DNA of 64,000 nucleotides from Sclerodactyla briareus. Lineage: Eukaryota; Echinodermata; Holothuroidea; Dendrochirotida; Sclerodactylidae. The position numbers were made by a program, and so were the translations under genes. The DNA lies in the NCBI GenBank assembly GCA_026419785.1, contig JAODTK010005922.1:186001-250000 (forward strand), read 5' to 3'. The notes below the pieces were generated by a model. That model saw only the letters and a list, made by a program, of their open reading frames with translations. It did no database searches and had not been told where the DNA came from. Shown one piece after another: positions 13,070-24,545 of the stretch (positions are counted from its first letter, which is position 1; each line of letters starts with the position of its first letter).

Positions 13070-13480
13070 CGACAACGAACCGTGCTGCGCAATCTGATGT
13101 CTCTGCGAGGCATAGTTATAGATCGGGTTAAGAAAATATAGATACTTTCACAATAATCGCTCAGCCGACTCTGATCTAGGTATTATTCTACCGATTCTGG
13201 AAATGGTGTAAGCTTCAGATCAGCAATTTCGTTTAATATGATTGTGCATGTTCAGGTTGCTGTTCAGTAAAACGCCCAAGTCACGAACATTGTCGAACAT
13301 TTTCAATAACACCAGCAACGACCGTGAAAGCTGGCTCGCTTTTCAGATTTGAGAATATATATGGATAACCTCAGTATTCGAGTTGTTTAAAAGCAGATCA
13401 TTCAGACAATTATGCTGGGTATTTCGTCAGGTTATTCCTTTTCTGTAAGATATATGTGACCAAATCCTGGTAAAAGGTGA
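13070..13480 (-). mobile_element. LINE fragment (CR1/L2-like), copy A
   Basis: On the minus strand the sequence gives an LNDLLLN..NTEVI block, then KASQLSRSLL, then DNVRDLGVLLNSNLNMHNHI, then a TISRIGRI-type block. This is the conserved segment just after the RT palm in CR1/L2 LINEs (family forms KTEVI, DLGVxxD, IxRIRxxL). Frames shift between blocks. A second, shorter copy of the same segment lies at 14,353-14,610. Neither the catalytic motif nor the C-terminus is present. Confidence 0.85.
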
Positions 13481-14352
13481 AGTAGCACTCAGTCATATTT
13501 AATGTCTTTTAATGTAGTCGGTTCATATCGCCGTCTTACTTTTCCGTCACAGGAATCCCCAACTAGGCAACACCACTTATAGTGAGTATGGGTGGTGTGT
13601 ATGGGTCAAAAGCTCATCGCCTAATATTGCATTCGGCCCCGAGGATCACTCCTCGACCAAGATTCCAAGTGCCATTCTGGGGATGTAGTATTTATAAAAC
13701 TTTCGTAAAAATCAGGCCTTTTATGCATATTGGAATTAAGTGTTTGTGCTGAATATGATGAATACATAGCGTAGATGTTTTTTTTGTTTTCTCTGCAGCA
13801 TTCCTGCTTTGCTCAATGTCTTTCTCTCGGTCGTTTTACTTCTCCCTACTTCTACTCCCCTTTTCATTATCTTCCACACTACTGCACTATTTCTGAGATG
13901 GTTCTGTTGTATATTTTGTCATTTTCCACCCGAGTTAATTTCTGGAGGCCAGATTAGAAAAGTATGACTTACTTATTTTGAGCCTTCCACCTAAATAACC
14001 ACACCACAATTCCAAAATATTAAGGAATTGTAAATTATTTATTCACATATTCATTATTGATAACCGAATATGTTGGCAGACAAACATGGTCAATCTGAGT
14101 ATGCCAATGGTGTAAAATATATAAATGAATGAATGAATCATCAATGAGCCCGTGCGACTTGGCATGGCAAGACTGTCACAAACATTCGTATATAGGGCCA
14201 ACAATCACACACCCAGCCTCCTATTTGTCACAACTGCTGCCGATGCTCACTTTATATAATCATTGCCACTTTCATCGATCCTCATATTTCATCCCTACGT
14301 CTTCCATTCAACCCCATCCTTGGAGCGGCGCTAATTACTAACAATAGGACTG
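13481..14352. other. No gene seen
   Basis: Contains a pyrimidine-rich stretch at about 13,775-13,900 and a short AATG repeat at about 14,120-14,140. No recognisable protein. Confidence 0.4.
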
Positions 14353-14610
14353 CATCGCGAAACGAACCGTGCTGCGGAGTTCTGAATTCTCTGCAGAGGC
14401 ATAGTATAAGATTCGGGATATAAATGAAGATGATATAAATACTGCTACAAAAATCGCTTAGCGACTCTTGATCTAAGTATTAGTTTACCGATTCTGGAAA
14501 CGGTGTAAGCTGCAGATCAGCAATTCCGAAAAATACTGTTGCAAAATGCCGAGGTCACGAACATTGTCGGACATGTCAATAACACCAGCATGTGACGGTC
14601 TCCCTCTCCT
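14353..14610 (-). mobile_element. LINE fragment (CR1/L2-like), copy B
   Basis: Nucleotide similarity to copy A is easy to follow. Both contain ACGAACCGTGCTGCG, a GATCTA-GTATTA-TACCGATTCTGGAAA block, CAGATCAGCAATT, and TCACGAACATTGTCG followed by AATAACACCAGCA. Copy B lacks about 20 bases in the middle and diverges sharply after AATAACACCAGCA. It is a separate member of the family rather than an exact duplication. Confidence 0.8.
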
Positions 14611-15783
14611 AGAGGCTTTGTCTCTTTTGTGGGTGAGTGAAGCGGCTTTGTTCTGGTTTGCTAGAGCGGAGCTGTCCTGGACGACGCTTGGTTGGATGAA
14701 TGGGGTGCGGTTCTTCGTTTAGAAACCAATTTTTGTTAAGAATGTAAGTTCATTATAATTCATTTAATTTGTCCCTGGAAAGTTTGTAATACATGTTAAA
14801 GTGAAGCTTGCCTAACCTTTCCAATTATTCCTATGGCTTTTTTAACGCAGTCGGGCAGGGTCACGTTACAGTATCGCCACTCATGGTCAACCTACTGCGC
14901 AACCCTTCAGTTTTTTTTCCGACCATGGAATATTTACCCTGGATTGTATCAGATTTCATGGTCACTTCAAACTCAAAATTTGAGCTGAGAACTCACCAGC
15001 CTGGTGGACTGGCATTCATGGAGGCTCAGCACTATACACTGTCACTCGGCCCCGATCATTGATGCTTGACATGACATATTACTTGTCGCATTGCAGGACC
15101 TTTTTCATAAATTCACACTGGAGTAGCGCTGTAGAGCTGTGGATATTGTTGTGCATTATCGAGATCTTGAACGGGCAAATACTCCATACCGTGTGAGCCC
15201 CATGGGAACTGGTTCAAAATGCCCCTGATAAATCTCTATGAAATCAACGCTTTCCGTCTTAACAAGTGCATTTTCCTGATTGATGTAATACATTCTCGTT
15301 TGCGGCAGAATGAAGGGAATGGATTCGTTAATATGGCTGTTCCGGGAATGTGTCAATATTTGTATGGTAGCAGTTCGACCCTGGATGTTCAGCTGATTAT
15401 TTAGTACATTAGCGCGCGTCTTATAACAGTTAGAGACAACTACTTGAACGATTAAAGTAATTAGCAGCCTTATTGTTTCATAGAAGCACGGTGATGAGAT
15501 GGAATGAAGTTGTAGCCTATGAAAGGAATATTTATCGAAAATTAGATTGAGTTGCGTGTTGGAGTCAGAGGTGTACGGTTATGTACATATCACATATTGA
15601 ATAATCCTCCTCGAACTTACTAAAAAATTGGGAACACATTCGTCCGCCTATTCAAATTGGGAATGTCAGGAGGAAACAATAAAGCTGCGGATTCTGTGAG
15701 AACTAATGACATATCCGCATGTCGTTGTGAAAACAGAACACTGAGTGTTTATCGCCTGTAAACTACCAATGCAGTAAATTCAT
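14611..15783. other. No gene seen
   Basis: The longest frame is 84 codons (plus, 14808-15062), without recognisable motifs. Confidence 0.4.
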
Positions 15784-15900
15784 GTGTGGTTAAAGTGGTT
15801 AGAGAATCCGACCTGTGGTCGAGGGGTTATGAGGTTCTCTCCAGGTCGGGTTACCATGCTCAGCCGTAGAGTCCCTCATTATTAAATATAAAACATACGC
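15784..15900 (+). mobile_element. tRNA-derived SINE piece
   Basis: A ~70-bp tRNA-like head begins at 15,784. It has an A-box-like TGGTTAAAGTGGTTAGAG, a paired CGACC/GGTCG anticodon-stem-like segment, and a weak B box in GAGGTTCTCTCC where GGTTCGANTCC is expected. It ends around 15,855 and is followed by an AT-rich non-tRNA tail. The degenerate B box argues against a functional tRNA and for a decayed SINE. Confidence 0.6.
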
Positions 15901-16799
15901 GGTACTACGCCACAAGGAAGGGAACGGGGACAGCCATCGCACTCAAGAGGGTTGTGGATGCCGCTAACTAAACCAGAAGTTTCAACTGTGTTATGTTGTT
16001 AAACACATTTATAGCTTCATTCTTGGATTACTGACTGGAACACACCACCTCCTACGTGCTGCCGAAAAGTTCAAGAGATCAGGAGGCGTTCCTAAATGAT
16101 GTTTTCAACCCCACCGAATACATCGAACGATAATGCCGAGATCGGAGATATAAATATTACAATGCACGGAACGGGGATGTCCAAATGTTGAGGGTGTCCA
16201 GGTTATTCGCACTTGAGAATCGAAAAGTAACATGCAAATGTGTAATTGGCACGGCTGAGGTTCGTCCAATCGCTCACTTGCTCACCGAATTTAATTTTGG
16301 TCAGGTTCTGGCGAGAGACTATAGCTACGTTATCGACTAATACATAAAATGGAGTGCCTCGACAAATATCTGATGTGGTGCTTAACCTCACACTTCAATC
16401 CGACCGTTGGAAGAGTTTTTGTTACGGATTGAGAGAGGACATTTATGGGATCTCGAAAGATCTTCCATGTCTTTTCTAGGTTGTCCAATTCCTATCTGCG
16501 TAGCCTATACGTATCCTAATATGCCTCTTTGAAGAGGCGCCCAGTGCATTCCACTCGGTGCAACGTAGTGACTCATTTGTTCATGTCGTCTGTGCTGTTG
16601 TATCGAGAACTACAATGATCCATGGCACATCCAGTCAAGCCTACTCCTAAGCTAACGTAAATGGTATTCCCATAACATCCGTGTATTCACAGATATCTGA
16701 GGAACACAAGCGCGTATCAAGTAATGTGATACGCAACCTATTGTTTTCAGTGTATAGCTGCGAGGACTTATGATCCGGTCACTTCGCCCTAGCCTAACC
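15901..16799. other. No gene seen
   Basis: A weak LINE-like phrase (FIASFLDYC) can be read near 16,010-16,050, but I could not extend it. Otherwise nothing is recognisable. Confidence 0.35.
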
Positions 16800-17010
16800 T
16801 GCTTGTAAGTCCAGGGGACAGGTCAGTGCTGCCTGGACAGCAGATCCTTTATCCCGTGCTCACGTACATATTGCAGCTGATTGGGCTGGGACGCGGACAG
16901 CGTCCGAATTATCCATTTCGAAAAAAAACCCAACATGCCTCCTCCGGGATCCGATCCCACAACTTTTGGGTTCCAAGCATTATCACTAGATCACTAGACC
17001 ACGTTGGCTA
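16800..17010 (-). mobile_element. tRNA-derived SINE
   Basis: The tRNA-like head lies at 16,936-17,009 on the minus strand. It starts GCCAACGTGGTCTAGTGATC, which contains an A-box match, and has a B-box-like GGGATCGGATCC where GGGTTCGATCCC is expected. Downstream in element sense are a short run of T, a GGACGCTGTCCGCGTCC palindrome and about 100 bases of unique-looking body. Head plus body is the usual SINE layout. The body limit at 16,800 is estimated. Confidence 0.75.
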
Positions 17011-17105
17011 GTGAGGCCGGAGAACTTTTTGTAATAGAAAAGTCATGCCATCGGAAGGTCGAAGGTCGTTCAATTTTTCTTGCTTCAAAATTGATATTTT
17101 TATAA

Positions 17106-17447
17106 CTATTTCCATTTACAGTGCGTGTCATCGTTGCAATTCGAGACAGGGTATACATTCTGAAAAAGAACATCACCTTGGGAACAGTCATGCCACGAGA
17201 GGTCATTTTAGGTCACTTATGAGCAACAATAGTGACAATTCATAACGCGGTGCAAATCGTAGGACAGGCTGTACATCATGGAATCATCACAATCAAGGCT
17301 GTTCGCGGACAGGTGTTACAGAGGTTTGACATCGTGATGGCAACGAATCGCAACAATGTTTTGTCATTGTTAGAACCAGAAATGAGAGTAGGCATTAGTG
17401 GCACGTTCAAGCAATTCGAAAATACCATATATAAACCACCGTATTGA
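17106..17447 (+). pseudogene. Coding-like frame with one internal TGA, function unknown
   Basis: A single plus-strand frame is open for 114 codons apart from one TGA near 17,220. It ends at a TGA at about 17,445-17,447. It opens just before an acceptor-like CCATTTACAG at about 17,112-17,121. The translation is rich in Val and Ile and looks protein-like. It contains RVIVAIRDRVYIL, KKNITLGTVMPREVIL, then after the TGA NAVQIVGQAV, GQVLQRFDIVMATN and EMRVGISGTFKQF. The strand spacing loosely recalls a beta-barrel such as an OB fold, but that is only an impression. It could be an exon with a sequencing error, a pseudogene, an element fragment, or chance. A similar-length antisense frame overlaps only its left third. 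Confidence 0.3.
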
Positions 17448-18466
17448 CCCACGTCGTGGCGAGTTATTGTCCTATAATAATCAGATTATTAGATAGTCTG
17501 ATTACTCCTACTCCTATTGAAAGGTAGCATTCATAGGTCTAAATAAGTCTAATCACAAATACCCTGTACAATGAAATGGCTCTACGGCATCGAGATATAA
17601 TATAAATGTCTAGCAACTTCCCGGGTTCACGTCGCACAAATTCACTAGGTACTAATGTATCGTGATGATAGGGCCACGTGGCATATAATATATCTTTGAA
17701 ACAACGTAGAAACAATATGTTACAAGCTGGGCGTGAATCACTCGTAGCTATGTGGCAATATGCTTTTCAGTTAACTTGTTCGACATGTGTTCGGACCGTC
17801 AATCACTTAACAACGGATCTTGTTCCACATCGGGCAAAAATTGTGTAACTATAAGCTTCAATCTGGAAGACTAGAAAAACAGTGATACGGTTCCTAATAA
17901 CACATCCTCACCAACGTTGAATAACAACTTTCATTGCTGACTTGGCTCTACTAGGTCGGCCTGAATATGGCCGCTGCGAGTAGCCACAGAGAGGTGAATA
18001 CACTGAGTAAGAGAGAACTATTTGTCTCAACTAGATAGGACAGTTATTATGAAGTTATTAGTAGTAGTAGTGTTAGTTCGTAAGGCAGATTAGTGGCTCT
18101 TGTTCCCTGTAATTGAGGTTTCATACCATGGCGTTTCCTGAATCTTGGCCTCAATTTAAACTACGCGAATAGGAAGGCTCATTAGTGACGTCAGTTGTTA
18201 GATTCGACCCAGATTCCGTTAAGAATTCGAAAGATTCGATTCGATTTTTCAAAAAGTGTTAGGAATTCCGTTTTTGCCGATTCGAGCGAAACTGTATGAA
18301 AGAATCACAAGAACACATTGCGCGAACACCTTTTAACAAGAACCTAACCGAGAGTTATTTATTCCGGCCCAGGGTTAACGTTCATTCCTCTCCGCCTACC
18401 CAATTAAAACCTAATGACAGCTTGAGTTCTCCATATACCTTGCTATTACGCGTTTTGTTTGTCCCT
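17448..18466. other. No gene seen
   Basis: AT-rich, with no long frames or recognisable repeats. A short GATTCGA-rich patch lies at 18,205-18,290. Confidence 0.4.
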
Positions 18467-18826
18467 TCATGACTTTATATGACTTCGATCTGATGCCAAA
18501 ACAATCGGGGTTAGGCTTCCTATATATGAACCACTCACATACCCAGTTCGAACTGATACATGAATACCTTTGTTAGATAATGTAACAGACAGGTTGGGCA
18601 CGCCACACACATGCACGTACCCACTAATAGACACACAGGGGCCGGATTTACCTTTGTGAGGGCCGTCAGCACGAATCAATATGGAACCCCCTTCGACCAC
18701 AATTGCCCACTCGACTACCGTGACACTCGCGGAATGATGGCAAATGCTGTGCCCAACCGTCTTCTCACCCTCCCCGCAAGGCTTATTTTCAGGGCAAATA
18801 GACTGAAACTGGCTTGAAACCGGCAT
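18467..18826 (-). other. 119-codon minus-strand open frame, unrecognised
   Basis: The frame includes a Cys/His-containing stretch (CPENKPCGEGEKTVGHSICHH) followed by hydrophobic strands. An acceptor-like AGTTTCAG lies near 18,803, and a donor-like AAAG then GTAAAT near 18,652, so a ~150-nt exon inside the frame is conceivable. I recognise no domain. By length alone it is compatible with chance. Confidence 0.15.
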
Positions 18827-18929
18827 ATGTTATTGCAGATACATCATAACAAATGTGTATTAGGGTCATACTGAAACCCCATCCCATTCCATTAGCTGCC
18901 AAATGTAAAATCACAGTTCCTGGTTTCCT

Positions 18930-19821
18930 TAATATTCCAGTGACACCTTTTACGCTGTATTTTCAACAAAGCTGCCTTTAGAGTGACGAATGATCTTTAA
19001 AAAGAATCGTCACTACTACTGACCAATATCTCCCCTACTGAACTGCCACAGCGATTATGTCAGTTCTTCTCTGACCTGACAAAATTAGGCTATCGAGAGA
19101 GTCTCGTGTGACCGCTATTTTCGCGGTTCACCCTTGACCCGATTCCTACTCAGCTGGTGAAACACTGTATCGATGATCTCGTTCCTCTGATTACTATGAT
19201 TGTTAATGATTCTCTCTCGAGTCTGGTGTGTACCCTCTTCATTTAAACAGGATGCCCCGTTCGTCGAGAAGCAAGACTTGACTGTGACACCCTAGGGATT
19301 TTTAGACCCGATTCGTACATCACACTTCGTCGCTAGGTTTTGAGAGAGTTGTCCTTGGACAGCCACATGGAACATCTTTGTGAGCATAACATACTGGAAG
19401 AAAATCAATCTGCTTATGATGTGTGGTCAATGTGGCTATTATTTTCCATTGCCACGTTTCTAGACTCAGCGCCAACAGACAACTGTATTACGTTCGTTCG
19501 TTTATATGTTTCGGAACGTTACCGGTCTGTACTTGCTGGTAGCGTTACTGGCACCGTGCTGGGAACAGTCCGTGTTTACGCTCTAGTTACAACCGCTGTC
19601 TGATTTCATTAGTCAGCGCAACTGTTATTTTCATAAATACGCTCATGACACCGACTCGTCACTGAATTTGGCTCACCTGGCAACTTTGAAGGTGCAGAGT
19701 TGAACATACATGAATGTGTCAAGATATTTCTGCATTGGATGAATTGTAATGAGCTCATGCTTAACCCAAGTAAGACTGAGGTCCGACAGTAGCACTGCTC
19801 CCAGGGTGCAACACCACGTCG
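18930..19821 (+). mobile_element. LINE reverse-transcriptase fragment (CR1/L2-like)
   Basis: In shifting plus frames the sequence follows the CR1/L2 RT order. A linker with FSDLTKL...RESRV comes first (about 19,060-19,110). Next are DPIPTQLVKHCIDDLVPLIT and a NDSLSSG block (19,135-19,222), then a weak FKQ...KKQDLD-type finger strand, then ERVVLGQ..EHLCEHNILEENQSAY (about 19,343-19,412). After a damaged motif A region comes YVSERYRSVLAGSV (19,502-19,545), then VLG.V. The fragment ends in NELMLNPSKTEV (about 19,749-19,783). The palm motifs are badly degraded. The copy stops at an AT microsatellite. Confidence 0.88.
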
Positions 19822-19910
19822 ATTATATATATATTATATATATATTATATATATATATATATTATATATATATATATATATATCTATATATATATATATA
19901 TATATATCTA
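19822..19910. repeat. (AT)n microsatellite
   Basis: Alternating AT with a few interruptions. It directly abuts the LINE fragment and may mark its breakpoint. Confidence 0.95.
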
Positions 19911-22900
19911 ATAGATAATAATAAATCCCCATTCCTTTTCGAGGATCTGTTAAGTAATCTAGTGGCGTGAGTTTGGGATACGGCCACATCCCATGTCTGA
20001 TCAACCTCATTGATGTCTGCATTCCTCAATTTTCTATCCTTAAGGTGCAATTGGCAGTATCCGCAATTACTGAGATTATTTACTATCTGTTTGTTAATTT
20101 TATTGTTACCATCACAATTTGTTGCGATGGTGGTATCACTGTTGAGCAGCTAAATAACTTCCAAAGGGTCCATAATTGTTCCGTCCCTTTCTTCGCTAGG
20201 AAGAAAAAGCATGATCATGTAATACCAAAGCATGGTCATGTAACACCTGAGGTTAGAGTCTGAAACCTTGTTTAACACAGTCTCCGATGCTGTCCGATCA
20301 TAGTCGAACTTTTGGTATGCAGCTTTTCTTATGGAATACAATAAACCTATCGGTTTGAGGGTTTTTTGGTGTAAAGTGGGAATTATGATATTTGATATTT
20401 TGGACACATGTTAGTTTTGGATAAATGTTTCATCTCATTATTTGTCGTTTTTATAGGTCTGTCCACCTGTACATGTACTAGATTAGATGTAGAATTAAAT
20501 TAACGAAAAAAAAACTCCGGCAGATAGACGCACTTGCGAATGCATACAGAACGAATAAATGATTGTGGGAGTACTTTGCAAATCAACGTTAAATCTACTG
20601 TAACAGGCATCTCGACTTTGAGTCCAATGTCAATAGCCAAGCTGTCTGCTTGTTCAGATTTTCCTTTTCCTTCCTCGATGACCATAACATGAACATTTTT
20701 TTGTTTGTTAGTTGTGTTTTCAAAAGGTTTGGAATAATTTCAAAAGAAAAACATTGTGCTTTGAAACGATTGAGGACTTCAATCCGTCCCAACTGCTCCA
20801 TCAGGCTGTCTACCCTGAGAATAAATGCACGAACAGAGAATTTCCGTCAAAATGCCGACAATCCACGTAACGTTTAACCCGCGAATCTGTTTTTTTTTAT
20901 ATATGATACGGCCATGGGGAAATTTCGTCAGCGACTCCAGGGACTACAGGGCGGGACATCGCGAGATGAAAAACGAGCCTGGGGGCTTCAATAAATACAG
21001 CTGTATGAAGCATGCAAAATATTGCCGAAATGTTCTAGCAAGCCTAAATATTGTGCTTTCTTATCACTCTGCTCTATTTTGCTTATCAACTCTGATGTTT
21101 TGTGACAAGTTGACAATCGCTTTTCTATTTAGTTATGAGGTCCTCAACCGAATAAAGTTAACGCTCATAGGCCACACTCTCTGATGAACATCAGCGTGTT
21201 GTCGTCACAGGATGCATGGAACCTAGTGTATACAGTCTTCCATAAGGACAATGTGGAATTATCCGTTGCTCAGGTAGGAGTACATGTCTAGCATGGTATG
21301 ATTAAAGTTATCACTGGCAGCGTTTGACGTAATGTTCATTGTAGGGTCGTTTAGAGAGTTTATTTGGATATTAATGGTGCACAGGGCTTTTACGAATGAC
21401 CAACCTTTTTAGTGTTCGCTATTAGTGCCGTTCATACCGCTAACGCAATAATATTGCTCGGATGAAGGGATTGGACAGATTAGCCCCTACACTCTTAAAA
21501 TGTTGTGAACTAGCAACCTATCCCGGTGTTGTGTAAGAAATTACACAATCATGTTAGTTACCAGTGTTGTTTAAAATTCTTCAACAGTTTCAAGATTGTA
21601 ATGGTTTTCATAGATCTAACACAAGTCACGTATTTGAAGAAATAATCTACGATTTTCTTTTTCTTCCCAATGCAGAGAAGGAATCAGCACCGAAGTATAG
21701 ACAACTCCTTTTACAACACCGTCTTCCGCCTGAACCGATAATGTGATAAAGTATTGCCGTCTTAACTAGAAGTCTTATAATGTATTATTCTCTCTCGATT
21801 CGACCACTAAGGCCTTCTTATATTCATTGGATAGGTGTTAGTTATATAATCATGATATACAATACCCTGTTACGCTATATAAACCACATATGAATGCATG
21901 TGATTAGCTCACATTACGCTAGAAAAAACATCGTCAACTACTATATCAACGGAAATTTTACCTGAAAAATATTTATCAGATTTCGGGTGACTTAGCCAGT
22001 GACTCGTAATTAACATACAGTGCATAGTGCTCAACAAAGAACTAGCATTGGCCCACCAAGTCTATACTATGTAAGATTCCCACGGGGAAGTATCAATGTC
22101 TACAATAAATTGATATAAAATAACATCCCCCTAAAGAGAAGGATTGACCCGAGGTTGAAATGGTCGGAACTTGCATTTCGAGGGTCCAGACAGAAAAATA
22201 CTTCGGTAATCACATTAATAATTGGAATCAAAATAGCACGAGAGTGGCCCAGCGGGCAAATTATGTAACACATTACTATTTCACTCTTTTCTTTGAAGAA
22301 CTTAAAGCCACCTAATATTTTTATTGTTGTAATGCGAATTTTTTCGAATAGTAAAAAAAGACGATGGAGTCGGTACTGGTGCCGGAGGTTGAAAAGGGCG
22401 GTGAGCCATGTTTTGGGTCGCGGGAATAAATACGTCTCCAGGCATAGTTACTGTATTTTTGGTACTATGTTGTAGTCTAAACAGGAAAATGAAAGAAAAT
22501 AGTTGATGATTATTTGGGTTGAAAAAACCATTAGACCATCCCTTCATAAAACCATGCACATGAGCTTTCCGTTCTGATCTTCCATCAGACGAGGGAGAAT
22601 CCGGAAACCGTTTTACAATCATCCGAAAGGCCAAGCACCCCACAGCAGTCCCTATTGGGCGGCACTTGTGTGTTCCAAGTGTTTATTTATATTCCAAAAC
22701 TTCCCTCCAGTCGGTGAGAACTCACCCCCAAAAAGCCATATCAGGCTGCCCGATCACTACCCAGACCTAACATGAACTTTAGAGATAGGAGAGCAAGCAG
22801 TTTATCTTGCAAACGTATGGGCAGTAGGTCTACCTCCTGAGTGGACTCCATGTTATGTGGACATACGCTACTGATGATTGCGGCACAAGTATGACTTGGA

Positions 22901-23337
22901 CTTACTAAGACCCACTTTACAGTCCCAACACTCTATAACATTGCGCTTGTGGCAACAAAATAGTATTCAAAACATTTGGATAGAAGTTCTATTCAGTTCA
23001 GTAACTAGGAACTGTGGTTACGAACAATTTGCAAGTGTGGGGTGAAAATAGGTTCGGTTGCTTTCTCCTATGTTCAGTTGGAGGATTTTCACTAGTTGTC
23101 GGTTCTACCTCCCACAGGTTTGTAAGAGAGCCAGTACATGACACAAAAAAAAAAACCTCTGTTCTGCAGGACCTTTTGATCTGTTTGGCAAATGAGGCTC
23201 CTCAGGCAGTTGTAATGTATTCATTCTCAGTATGTTCCTAACGTTGAAGGGGAATAATTTTGTTGCTTTTACATTCTTATCTATGCCCTTTCTTTTTATT
23301 CTTCGACGAAGTCAGAGGAATCTTTGCAGCCATGACA
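19911..23337. other. No gene seen
   Basis: Frames up to 119 codons (plus, 20825-21184) and 113 codons (minus, 22302-22643) are present without recognisable motifs. No shared repeats were noticed. Confidence 0.4.
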
Positions 23338-23465
23338 GTGGTGTGGGTTGTTGTGTGCGTGTGCGTATGTGTGATGTGTGTGTGGGTGTATGTACTGTGT
23401 GTGTAGTGTGTGTGAGTGGCGGTTTGTGTGTGTGGGTGTGTGTGTGTGTATGTTGTGGGTGTGAC
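23338..23465 (+). repeat. GT-rich (TGTG)n low-complexity tract
   Basis: About 125 bases of interrupted TG/TGTGGG dinucleotide repeats on the plus strand. Confidence 0.9.
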
Positions 23466-23574
23466 CGGCCTAGATTGTTAATACGATGACATCAAACAAA
23501 CGCCCTGGAGAATGAGGCTCATACTGGTATGTGTAGTCCCCGTGAATGAGTTACATTGATCCCCCTCCTCATTT

Positions 23575-23800
23575 TTGGTGTAAGGCCAAATGTCATTGGT
23601 GCCAAAAGAGGTCGAATTGTCGAAAACAAATCTTTGTTAACACGATGTCCAGAATTTTCTCTTATGGAAGTGCATGCAGGCGCAGACTGTGGTAATTTCT
23701 GGTGAAAAAAAAGGAAATTTCTGGATTTTTCTTGGCTACTTTTTTTTTTGTTAACAAGATAGCTTGACCGCAACTTTGGAGGAGAAATTTGAGTGTGTAG
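23575..23800 (+). repeat. AGGTCA / TTGTTAACA degenerate repeat, copy 2
   Basis: It shows the block order of copy 1 at the window start: CCAAATGTCATT, a GAGGTCGAATTGTC block, TTTGTTAACACGAT and GTCCAGAATTTTC. A second TTGTTAACAAGATAG follows about 120 bp later at 23,749. This gives an internal period of about 120 bp. A 154-codon minus-strand frame (23519-23983) runs through it but has no protein-like motif. Confidence 0.55.
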
Positions 23801-24055
23801 CTTTCTCTCACTCTCGTATAGGAACTCTTGGTTTGCCGAGGTAGGTAGGGTAATTTTTTTGTATAATAAAAAATTGGGTAACTTGAGTGAGAAAGAGAAA
23901 GTCATATATTGGTACATATGCAAAAGACTATGATTTAGAGTGCTCAATGGAGAACCAGAGCATATTGAAATTATGACCCACATGGAACTAACAGTTTGTC
24001 GGCATAGTCTTTTTATTCATACTACGTAGTTTCATACAGAAATGCTAACATACTG

Positions 24056-24360
24056 CCAATCTTCAGGTGAATGACAGACAATAGGCGAATAAGCAGGAAT
24101 ATGAAAACTTACCCGATCGTAAACACTTACAGACGCATAACATAAAACAAGAAAAAGGACAATCACAATGATATTCTAGCATAGTTTTTGCGCATAATGA
24201 TTTAATCAAGAAGGCGCGGGTCTGATGGGCCTCATTATAATTTACGCGCGCAACGAGTGGAAGTGGAATTGAAATATTAGACGCACAGGCAAAATACAAA
24301 ACAAAGTGGTGCGCCTGATATGGAAGGACGGGTGCTGACATGCGAGGAGGGTAACTAGAA
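24056..24360 (-). repeat. Foldback structure, left arm outer unit
   Basis: Its reverse complement aligns along its whole length to 27,071-27,406. Shared blocks, in arm orientation, are GTAACCCTC, ATGTCAGCACCCGTC, AGGCGCACCACTTTGTTT, a CCACTTCCACTCGTTG block, CGCGCGTAAAT, a GCTAGAAT.TCATT block, TTATGTTATGCGTCTGTA, TTTACGATCGG and TTCACCTGAAGAT. Divergence is modest, and length differs by about 30 bases because of small gaps. See the right-arm entry for the pair. Confidence 0.85.
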
Positions 24361-24545
24361 GTTAATCCACGCCATAATGATGAGATGACGCCTATAGGTT
24401 ACGTGTGCCAACCAGTGAGAGTGGAAAACGCATGTGTTGTCAATACAAACCATCAACGTGCGTGCGCCTAAAATATGAAGACCGGATGATGACCAGGAGC
24501 TATTATATTAACTAGAGAGGACATCAGAGCGCCGTAATTGTGTTG
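24361..24545 (-). repeat. Foldback structure, left arm inner unit
   Basis: The reverse complement matches 26,150-26,340 through a GTC.TCATCCGTCTT block, AGGCGCAC, GCGTTTTCCACTCTCA, a GTTGG..ACGTAA block, and TATAGG/TATCGG followed by a CATCTCATCA-like word. It is a diverged relative of the outer unit (shared AGGCGCAC and TCCACT words). The arm is therefore itself a two-unit array. Confidence 0.6.

Noticed and set aside
15784..15855. Functional tRNA gene
   Set aside because: The B box is degenerate and the segment continues into a SINE-like tail.
23519..23983. 154-codon minus-strand ORF as a gene
   Set aside because: It overlaps the AGGTCA/TTGTTAACA repeat, and the composition follows the repeat. 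No motif.
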